Positions 56,310 to 64,000 of a DNA stretch of 64,000 nucleotides are shown here, in pieces. The translations under genes were made by a program, and so were the position numbers. The stretch covers positions 37,475 to 101,474 of the forward strand of contig NW_026946670.1 of NCBI RefSeq assembly GCF_035222485.1. Reading direction: 5' to 3'. The stretch comes from Podospora pseudoanserina. Lineage: Eukaryota > Ascomycota > Sordariomycetes > Sordariales > Podosporaceae. The stretch's first letter is position 1; each line of letters starts with the position of its first letter. The notes beneath the pieces are model-generated. The model was not told the origin of the DNA, searched no databases, and worked only from the letters and a program-made list of their open reading frames with translations.

Positions 56310-56378
56310 AGAGTATAGTTTAAAGGTAAAACAGAAAGCTTCAACCTTTAATTTCTTAGTTCGAGTCTAAGTGCTCTT
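56310..56378 (+). tRNA. trnW: tRNA-Trp (anticodon TCA)
   Basis: Acceptor agagtat/gtgctct. Anticodon loop ctTCAac. This anticodon reads TGA, in agreement with the TGA=Trp usage in every gene here. Confidence 0.91.
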
Positions 56379-56493
56379 GTTCCAGGTGCAAGCTCCCTTT
56401 GGCTGTATAACTTTTTTAAATATTTTGGATCACTTCGAGCCTACACCTGGGAATAAATAACCCTATGGTTGATGATACTGGGTGGTGAGTATC

Positions 56494-56660
56494 ACGTACA
56501 GACGTATGTCTGTACTTATCCTCTTAATAATAAATATTAAAAATATTATTTATGAATAGTAACTATCCCTTATTTTGAATAAACGAAATTTTAACAAATG
56601 GTTTTGTTGAATACATATTAGATATATTTTCAATAATGGCTTTTCTTACAGGAATATACG
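56494..56660 (+). repeat. Source of the nad6 5'-end duplication
   Basis: 58 bp of leader plus about the first 109 bp of nad6. A near-identical copy at constant offset 1721 lies at 58215-58381. Confidence 0.92.
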
Positions 56661-57217
56661 TTATTTTAACTAAAAACCCTATTGTATCCGTATTATTTTT
56701 AATACTATTATTTGGAGGTATTTCCTCTTATTTGAATATAATAGGTCTAAATTTCATAGGTTTATCATATATAATAGTATATATAGGTGCTGTATCTATA
56801 TTATTTTTATTTATCTTGATGTTAATAAATATTAGAACAAGTGAACTTCAAAGTAATACTAGTAATAGTATTCCTTTAACAATATTTATTGGAATTATAT
56901 TTAGTAATTTTTTATTTCCAATGTTACCTTATGATATTGTCATGTTAAGTAATTTCTATAATAACTATTTTAGCGAGGATTTTTATACAATAGATGTAAA
57001 TATAAATGATAATAATTTGAATAATTTATACAATAATGTACTGTATTTTATGACTAGTGTAACATGGGATGGATCTGTAATAGACTTTAATCATATAACA
57101 GCTATAGGTAATATAATGTATACTATTTATAATATATGATTAATAATCGCTAGTTTTATACTTTTACTAGCAATGGTGGGATCAATTGTTATAACAATAA
57201 AACAAAGAAAAATTTAG
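56552..57217 (+). CDS. nad6: NADH dehydrogenase subunit 6
   Basis: ND6 is a membrane subunit of complex I. One frame of 222 codons (221 aa): it starts MNSNYPLFWINEIL with a TGA Trp, continues with the conserved SYIIVYIGAVSILFLFILMLI helix, and ends TAG at 57215-57217. A long acidic/Asn-rich loop (INDNNLNNLYNN) is in the usual place for fungi. A partial copy of its 5' end lies 1.7 kb downstream. Confidence 0.95.
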
Positions 57218-57350
57218 GTGGGTGCAAGCTCGAGATACTTCGTCAGTACGTCGGGCGAAGTATGTCTGTATATATGCGGCGCTATATATAGGGAGGCGCA
57301 AACTCCTCCTCACTCTATAATTAAAAAAAAATTTTTTTACCATAATTTAA

Positions 57351-57422
57351 AAGAAATTAGCTCAACGGTAGAGCAACCGTTTTACACACGGAAGGTTATG
57401 AGTTCGAATCTCCTATTTCTTA
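57351..57422 (+). tRNA. trnV: tRNA-Val (anticodon TAC)
   Basis: Acceptor aagaaat/atttctt. Anticodon loop ttTACac between ccgt/acgg. T loop ttcgaat. Confidence 0.9.
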
Positions 57423-57686
57423 CAAGGCTGGTGCGATATGATTTTGCACCGCGCCTGGTTAAAATGAGACTTAAAAAAAAAGATATAATAAATTAAAGTA
57501 TAAAAGTAAAACACGATGCCCGGGTTATGCACGTAGGACGGCGTTGGACGTGCTTACTGCTGGTCTGCGGGCATTATATATAATATCGACGTAGGATATA
57601 TAGACATACTTCGTCGTCTTACAGACGTACTGACGAAGTATGTCTGTATGCCTGCAGTTACATATTCATTAAAGTTTACACTTAAA

Positions 57687-57757
57687 GCCCCTATAGCTCA
57701 ACGGTAGAGCATAATACTGTTAATATTATGATAGATGTTCGATTCATCTTGGGGGCT
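57687..57757 (+). tRNA. trnN: tRNA-Asn (anticodon GTT)
   Basis: Acceptor gccccta/tgggggc. Anticodon arm taata-ctGTTaa-tatta. T loop ttcgatt. Confidence 0.92.
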
Positions 57758-58214
57758 ATGCCATTTAGTTAAGACTTAGTTGAATCTTCATTTGGTGGGA
57801 TCTACCGGATTTGAGTCAATGACTTAATTTTTGACCTTTTCTTAACTATTGGCAGTGCTCGCTCGATATAAACAAACTATTAAAACATGAAAAATAAAAA
57901 TACTAGGCGCAAGCTCCCTTTGACAGGATTAGCTCCGGGTGCGCAAGCTATGCAAACTCTGGTGAAAAAAATTATTGGGAATAAGTAGTTGTTAAGGTAA
58001 TTGCTTAACAAGTTTGGGGTTTCTTATATCCTATAATAGCTTATAGGATAATAGACAGCTAGATGACGAGCTTGCGCCTGGTAATTGTTGTTACATATTG
58101 CATATAACTTTCTTAAGTACTCCAGACTAGTTTCGCCGTCATCATCCTCATCTATTTAGAGGATGATGATGATGGTGATTAACCTACCGGATGATTAGTA
58201 TTACATACAGACAG
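57758..58214 (+). other. Mosaic of gene fragments between trnN and the chimeric ORF
   Basis: No intact gene. Recognisable pieces: a - strand stretch at 57796-57823 resembling the 3' half of trnK; a 28-bp exact copy of rns sequence at 57985-58012; a GC-rich repeat near 57905-57955; and a gatgatgatgatggtgatt tandem stretch near 58150-58180. Confidence 0.65.
57985..58012 (+). repeat. Exact 28-bp copy of rns sequence
   Basis: gtagttgttaaggtaattgc plus cttaacaag-type continuation, identical to rns 51557-51584. Confidence 0.92.
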
Positions 58215-58381
58215 ACGTACAGACGTATGTCTGTACTTATTCTCTTAATAATAAATATTAAAAATATTATTTATGAATAGTAACTATCCCTTATTTTGAA
58301 TAAACGAAATTTTAACAAATGGTTTTGTTGAAAATATATTATATATATTTATAATAATGGCTTTTCTTACAGGAATATATA
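58215..58381 (+). repeat. Copy of nad6 leader and 5' end
   Basis: Near-identical to 56494-56660. The leader and first 60 bp of coding sequence are almost unchanged; scattered substitutions begin after GFVE. Confidence 0.93.
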
Positions 58382-59163
58382 GCATTATTGCAAATTTAAT
58401 TAAATTTGTTATTAATTATATTAATATAAAGATTACTAAAATAATAACTCTAATAGAGAATTGATTAAAAAAAAGTGACTCTTCATTTGTTTATTTTATT
58501 CTGCTTTTATATCTTTTAGTTAATATACATATTTCACTAAATTTTGTTCTATATTTTAGAATAGTAATCTTAGGTTTTATCTCTATTAAAAATATGGAGA
58601 TAAGTACATTAATATCTTTCATAGATTATATTTCAGAAATTATAGTTAATATAATAGATAGAAATACTCTAAAGATGGGTGGTACTGATTCAGATTCTAA
58701 CCCGTTAAGTCATGTTTATGAGTTTGCTAGTAAATCTTCTAAACCAAAAGAGGTAGAAAAAGCAATCCCAAATTTACCTGAAAATGTTCCTAAATACCCC
58801 GGTAAAATTGTAAAACCGGTACCTAATAATTTATTAGAAAAAAGAGGGCTATCATCTATGTCGGTTGAAATGCCATCTAATACTACAAATCCTTCTGATA
58901 TAGAAAGGTTAAATAATTTATTGGAGGATATAAAAAAATCTTTAGAGTTATATGATAATCAATCTCTAAAATTTAGAAAACATATATCTGAGGTCAATAA
59001 TAATGATCCAAATTGTGTTTATGATCCTAGATCTAAAGAATTATTCAAGGATTATATTAAATTAGTTGATCTTTTAAAAGATCAACAAAAAGATATGGGG
59101 AATAAAATTATAAATGAATTAAAAAATATTGACCCCAATATAAAACATAAATATTTTAAATAA
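58273..59163 (+). CDS. Chimeric ORF: nad6 N-terminus fused to an unknown membrane/charged protein
   Basis: ATG 58273 to TAA 59161-59163, 296 aa, open throughout in code 4. Residues 1-36 copy ND6 (MNSNYPLFWINEIL...MAFLTGIY) and are followed by unrelated sequence. Two or three hydrophobic segments (about residues 40-55, 70-95 and 100-130) come next. Then a Pro-rich linker (IPNLPENVPKYPGKIVKPVP) and a long charged, helix-rich C-terminus (ERLNNLLEDIKKSLELYDNQ, KLVDLLKDQQKDMGNKI) that could form coiled coil. I do not recognise the C-terminal family. The copied nad6 leader sits directly upstream, so expression like nad6 is possible. Confidence 0.75.
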
Positions 59164-59948
59164 TATTTATATATATTGTATGTCGTTTGGCTTACTTTAT
59201 TCATTTTAGGTCGATGAGTATTGTGTACGAAGTCAGCATGATTATAAATCAACCTACTTACCAGACGCAAGCAGAACTTGCACCATACTAGGCTGAGGGC
59301 GCTATATGTAGAAATGCGAAATCGACTAAAGGCAGGAATGCCCATTTGGTCATGGTCTGCGACACGACTAAATATAATAAGAAATATAGTGATTTTTTAG
59401 AAAAGTTAACTTAGGGTAAAATATATTAAAAAGATAAAAATTTGGAATAATATGGAGAAAAATTAAAGGAATGAGCGATCGGTAAATAATATTATATTAA
59501 ATAATTAATTCTAAATTGCTAACTTACAAGTTTCTAAATACCCCTTTTTTGTAGAAATATATTTACAACATTTAGTTTAAATTAATCCATATTAATAAAA
59601 AATTACATAAAGATCCTAGGATCTTTCTGGAAGGCGCAAGCTCTATATTTATATAAATATATTTAATAAGGCGCGAGCTCATATGTTTGCATACTACTGC
59701 TACATAGACGGCTGCTATACTTAATTAGTGATATGTTGTGCTTTTTTTATTTAAGGCGCAAGCTTTATATTTAAGCTAAATATTTTAAGCACTGGCTTAA
59801 AAGCGAACTGCTGAGTGGAGCTTGCGCCTCCAAGTACATTATTGTAGGCGCAAGCTCCACTCATGACATTTTTTGGAGCTTGTTATAATAAACTTATATT
59901 AGAATAGATAGATCAGGTTTTTAAATTAAATTTACATAAAAAAGATAT
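59164..59948 (+). other. Spacer before atp6
   Basis: No gene is visible. AT-rich with scattered repeat cores (59630-59642, 59752-59763, 59818-59865, where ggagcttgcgcc faces ggcgcaagctcc as a hairpin). Confidence 0.6.
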
Positions 59949-62438
59949 ATGAATACTTTATTTAATACTGTTAATTTTTGAAGATATAATAGTAGTCCTC
60001 TAACTCAATTTGAAATAAAAGATCTAATAAGCATTGATACTCCTATTTTAGGGAATTTACATATTTCTATCACTAATATAGGGTTTTATTTAACAATGGG
60101 GGCTTTTTTTTTATTAATTATAAATTTATTAAGTACAAATTACAATAAATTAATTGGTAATAGCTGATCCATAAGTCAAGAATCTTTATATGCAACTCTT
60201 CATAGTATCGTAGTAAATCAAATAAATCCTAAAAATGGTCAAATATATTTTCCTTTTATTTATGCTTTATTTATATTTATTTTAATAAATAATTTAATTG
60301 GGATGGTACCATATAGCTTTGCTTCTACAAGCCATTTTGTTTTAACATTTGCTCTTAGTTTTACTATAGTTTTAGGTGCAACTATTTTAGGGTTCCAAAA
60401 ACATGGATTAGAATTTTTTTCTTTATTAGTACCAGCTGGTTGTCCTCTAGGATTACTACCTTTATTAGTATTAATAGAGTTTATCTCGTACCTTGCGAGA
60501 AATATATCTTTAGGTCTTAGATTAGCTGCAAACATAAAAAATTGAGATTAGGTGCCTCATTTTGTTGTGTTAAAGAGCCAAACTCCAGGGAAGCCCTAAA
60601 GCTCTAATAACTAAAGATAAGACGGAAACTTCTTACCTGGCCTCATTAATGATTGAGGGTATAGTAATATAATTAGAGATTCTAGTAATAGAAATGGGTG
60701 ATCGTGGATCTAAATCAGTAATAATTTAAAATATTATTGTAAAAGAGCAACGAGTAGACGGTTCTTTCATTAGTTTAAACTAATGGTAAGGTGTACTCTA
60801 GTCGCCAGGAAAGCTGGTTCTTAGGAGAAACTAAGTAACCTAAGATTAAAGATATCACAATAGCCTATCCTTATTTTATAATATTTAAACCCTTTGTTTT
60901 ATTCCCTCTAGGGGCTTCGCCACCTACAAGAATAATAATAAAGAATCGAAAAGGAAAATAAAGAAAGAAAATAACTACACTATCGTGTGTAGACTTATAT
61001 AATCTTTCGATTATTTTCTCCGTAGTAACCATGAAAAGTCTATACTGTGACACTTTACAGAAAGGATAAAGTATATAAATACCTTTATATAAAGGGGACA
61101 AAGTTTATATATACCTTTAAAGAAAGGATAAAGTTGTGAACGACTTATATTATCTTTGGCTAAAAATTCTACTAAGAGATCTGTCATCTCAGATTATTTT
61201 CACGTATATAATGTGAGATCGCGTAGCATAATTTTTCAATATAAAAATTATACCTTCTCTACGAATTGTTCCAGACCTATTGGCGTAAGAATGTTTTCAA
61301 CTTCAAAAAGTGACAATTCCTCTTCCGCTCTAGCTATTTTCTCTGATGCGGACATAGACAAACTAAATATTCTTAACTATGTTAAAGGTAAATCTGGAAT
61401 TTATATGTGAACTAACAAATTGAATGGTAAGAAATATGTAGGGAGTTCTGTGGATTTAAGACGTAGGCTTTCGGAGTATTACAATATAAACAGAATACTA
61501 AACGAAAAAAGTATGCCTATTAACGTAGCATTATTAAAGTATGGTTACACTAATTTTACTTTAACTATCTTAGATATTTGCGACAAGGATAGTCTAATGT
61601 CTAGAGAAAAACACTTTTTTGAAGTGTACTCCCCCGAGTATAATATATTAAAAATACCCGGAAGCCCTTCTCGAGGATCTGGATGAAAACATTCTGAAGC
61701 TACAATAGAGAGTATGCGTATAGCCGCATCTAAGACATTCAAATCTCCGGAATTTTTAACTAAATTATCTAAAGGTCAATCTAGTGGTATCGAAGTTGAG
61801 GTAACTGATTTGAAAACAAATACTACTACTACTTATCATGCCATTAGAGCTGCAGCCCGAGCTTTAGATATAGATAAGAGATATATTGAACATTACATTT
61901 ACTTGAAACAAAATAAACCCGTTTTAGGTAGATATACTTTTAAATTAAACTTAAACTCAAATGAGGAAAGTAGAAATTTAATTCACAAAAAGGTTCAGAA
62001 AACCTCTATGAAAGTAGAGGTTACTAACGTTGACACTAAAGAAGTTACAGTATATTCTTCTATTTCTGCTGCTGCGAAAGCATTAGGTTATCGTCAGCCC
62101 AGTTTATCTTTATACTTAAAAGAAAATAGAAGTAAACCTTTTAAAGGAAAATATTTATTCAAATTAGTAGACTAGAATACTGTGGTATGTGTTAATAAAT
62201 AGCCTAATATAAGGATGAATTTGTTGAACGACTTTCAGGTCATATGCTGTTACATATTTTAGCAGGTTTTACTTATAATATAATGACATCGGGTATTATA
62301 TTCTTTTTCCTGGGTTTAATTCCTTTAGCCTTCATTATTGCTTTTTCTGGATTAGAGTTAGGTATTGCCTTTATACAGGCTCAAGTTTTTGTAGTATTAA
62401 CAAGTGGATATATAAAAGACGCACTTGATCTACATTAA
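59949..62438 (+). CDS. atp6: ATP synthase subunit 6 (exons 59949-60535, 62231-62438)
   Basis: ATP6 (Fo subunit a) forms the proton half-channels next to the c-ring. The joined exons give 265 codons (264 aa). The exon junction lies inside SLGLRLAAN(I)LSGHMLLHIL, just behind the essential Arg of the LGLRLAAN motif. The C-terminal helix is IAFIQAQVFVVLTSGYIKDALDLH. Exon 1 ends in T at 60535 and the intron ends in G at 62230. The stop is TAA at 62436-62438. Starts MNTLFNTVNFW with TGA Trp. Confidence 0.95.
60536..62230 (+). other. Group I intron of atp6
   Basis: Core 5' of the ORF: aactccagggaagccctaaa near 60582, gtgatcgtggatctaaatca near 60698, agagcaacgagtagacggt near 60743, and aaggtgtactctagtc near 60787. 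A short tandem array (aaaggataaagt/aaaggggacaaag units near 61058-61135) lies before the ORF. Ends in G at 62230. Confidence 0.85.
61291..62175 (+). CDS. GIY-YIG homing endonuclease (atp6 intron)
   Basis: The frame is open from 61132, but the first in-frame ATG is 61291 (MFSTSKSDN). It ends TAG at 62173-62175. The nuclease is SGIYMWTNKLNGKKYVGSSVDLRRRL (about 61393-61470), with YVG in place of YIG. REKHFFEVYSPEYNILK, a NUMOD3 piece GWKHSEATIESM, and two tandem NUMOD1-like repeats (EVTDLKTNTTTTYHAIRAAARAL and EVTNVDTKEVTVYSSISAAAKAL) follow. It looks intact. Confidence 0.9.
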
Positions 62439-62888
62439 AATAAAATGCGGCAAAAGTTTTTTAGTTTTTTTTTAGAATTTGCGCCCGTAGCTTTAAAACT
62501 TTATAATTTTTGTTTTTACCTGAAATGTTTTAGTTTATTACCTCCTGTATTATTTATATATGTGCGCATTAACACATACTTGGGTATACCAATTTGATTA
62601 TACCTAAGTATTGCCTTCTTATTTCTTTATTTTCTTTAGTGCTTGCATAGCTTGCGCACCCATAGTATACAAATAGGTGTAAGTAGTTATGGCAAATAAG
62701 GATCATGCGTATAGGCCGTTTGTTATTTTTAATTAAGTAAATTAAAGGCACAAGCTCCTCCTATTCCAAGTTTTAGTTGGCTTGCATACTTACGAAGTCG
62801 TCTGCTTACGCTATAAAAAAAATTTTTTTATTATAAACTCTGTATAAAAATGGTAATACAGAGTTTATATATATATAATAAAAACTAA
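62439..62888 (+). other. Spacer atp6-trnM copy 4
   Basis: No gene is visible. Holds an imperfect inverted repeat around cttgggtatacc/ggtataccc-type sequence near 62578-62615 and repeat cores near 62645 and 62745. Confidence 0.55.
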
Positions 62889-62959
62889 GCCCGGGTAGTT
62901 TAAAGGTAAAACCTTAATTTCATACGTTAAAGATGAGAATTCGATTTTCTCCCCAGGTT
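62889..62959 (+). tRNA. trnM: tRNA-Met (anticodon CAT), exact duplicate of 46767-46837
   Basis: All 71 nt are identical to the gene at 46767. Flanks diverge immediately outside, apart from a few bases. It sits next to plasmid-derived sequence. Confidence 0.9.
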
Positions 62960-63010
62960 ACTACTTATTTCGTAGGGCTAGGCATATGAGTTTGCGTCCT
63001 ATGTCGAGCT

Positions 63011-64000
63011 TTACATATAGTGCCCACAGTAACTACTTTTATCTAATACTTTAAAATAAAAATCAGAAGGTACTGAACCTAATACTTTTTTTACATCGGG
63101 AAAATTTATAGGATCACGAAAATTGTCGGAAAATATTTCTAAGGTTTCTTCATTAAAACAACCCTTATTTTGAGTAGTACGGATATTTTTCCTTATATCC
63201 TCATATAATTTTAATAGGTATTTATCATCAGAGTATATTTTAACATAAGTTAATTTTAATAGATTAACAAGACATTCCATTTTATTAGCTGGTATAGCTA
63301 AACAATCATGGGTTGTGTATATATTTTTAACATCAGTTGATTCTTTAAAATAAAAGTCTAATAATAAAGCTAGAGAAGCTGCATCTAATGAGTGCACTAA
63401 ATTAGGCATAAAAGCTGTAACTTGTTTATCTGAATTGAATTTAGCTTTATTTAGAACTCTCAGAGAGAATTTCTTATTAGAATGGTTGAAAGGTTTTATC
63501 CTTACCTCATCACTCATCATATAGCTTTGTTTTACAACTAAACCTGATGGTAATGTCCATATGATGAGAATCTCTAATAAAGTACAAACTTTAGCTACTT
63601 GGTTTAAATACTGAACTAAAAGTTCTAATTTATGAAATCTTTCGTATAGTACTTTTCTTAACCCTTTACCCAATATCGTAAAATCTCTACGTTTTAGACG
63701 TATACTAGGATTAGCTTTATAGATAAACCATTATTCTGTACTATCATCTAATACAAATCCATCTTTTATATAGTTAATAAGAGAGAAGCTACTAACATTA
63801 TAGGGTATTGTCATAATAGCTTTTTTAATAATATCCCTAATAATCTTCATATCAATTAATCTAATATACGAATCTCTCTTCTAGAAGGCGCAAGCTCTAA
63901 ATTTTTATTTTCTGAAAGCTCTGTTTTTAAATAATCGATAAAACAAACAACTACGAATGAATAAAAATCTTTAGGTTTATCATCCCAAGTAGATTCATTT
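63011..64000 (-). pseudogene. Mitochondrial-plasmid (T7-like) RNA polymerase, C-terminal part, decayed
   Basis: On the - strand, from the window edge, the translation shows DDKPKDFYSFVVVCFIDYL, then an RNA-polymerase-like IMTIPYNVSSFSLINYI (about 63790-63840), then the C-terminal catalytic block WTLPSGLVVKQ, MPNLVHSLDAASLALLL and YTTHDCLAIPANK ending at TAG 63011. The His and Asp of HDCLAIPA match the T7-family palm C motif. The frame is broken by a TAA at about 63731-63733 and by a frame change near 63860, next to a gagcttgcgcc repeat core. Such polymerases belong to linear invertron plasmids. Confidence 0.85.

Noticed and set aside
58273-58381. Second functional nad6 gene
   Set aside because: Only about 36 codons of nad6 are copied; the rest of the protein is absent, so it is a chimera, not a duplicate gene.
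1-64000. trnC and trnI genes
   Set aside because: I scanned for T-loop and anticodon-arm signatures by eye and found none; they are probably outside the window, but a covariance search would decide.

Overview
This window is fungal mitochondrial DNA, almost certainly from a filamentous ascomycete (Pezizomycotina). It is AT-rich, and TGA is read as tryptophan inside cox1, nad5, cox3, nad6 and atp6 (genetic code 4). rps3 lies inside a group I intron of rnl, the nad4L stop overlaps the nad5 start (TAATG), and nad2 abuts nad3. Nearly all genes are on the + strand. I cannot fix the class or species. cob, atp9, the 5' part of cox1, trnC and trnI are not in the window, so the full mitogenome is clearly larger than 64 kb.

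Layout: 3' end of cox1 (1-1161); trnR(acg); an orphan copy of the nad4L leader plus exon 1 with its own intron (1901-about 3720); the complete nad4L (3935-6343); nad5 with five exons, three group I introns and one group II intron (6343-16276); cox2 with two introns (17108-21120); nad4 without introns (21715-23274); a 0.93-kb non-coding element bounded by direct repeats; atp8 (24547-24699); nad1 with four introns (25032-34239); trnS(uga), trnP; rnl with three introns, the third holding rps3 (about 35770-44600); a cluster of eleven tRNAs (44615-46837); nad2 and nad3 (47105-50460); trnR(ucu); rns (about 51230-52990); trnY; cox3 (53438-55564); trnK, G, D, S(gcu), W; nad6 (56552-57217); trnV, trnN; a mosaic region of gene fragments leading into a chimeric nad6-derived ORF (58273-59163); atp6 with one intron (59949-62438); an extra exact copy of trnM; and on the - strand a decayed mitochondrial-plasmid RNA polymerase (63011-64000).

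The core genes encode complex I, cytochrome c oxidase and ATP synthase subunits plus the ribosome. The extra length is mostly mobile DNA. There are LAGLIDADG and GIY-YIG homing-endonuclease ORFs, many fused in frame to the upstream exon, and one group II intron reverse transcriptase. A family of GC-rich dispersed elements with the core gcgcaagctc has spread through spacers, rRNA expansion regions, intron cores and even reading frames.

The points most worth a second look are: the chimeric ORF starting with a copied nad6 5' end; the doubled nad4L exon 1, whose leader hairpin shows a compensatory change between copies; the direct-repeat-bounded element between nad4 and atp8; a roughly 40-bp repeat at three distant sites; two related introns at look-alike sites in rnl; and GC-element insertions that break or extend proteins. 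Exon boundaries were set by conserved protein continuity plus the group I rule (exon ends in T, intron ends in G) or the group II rule (GTGYG start, AY end). They are inferred, not proven by RNA data.
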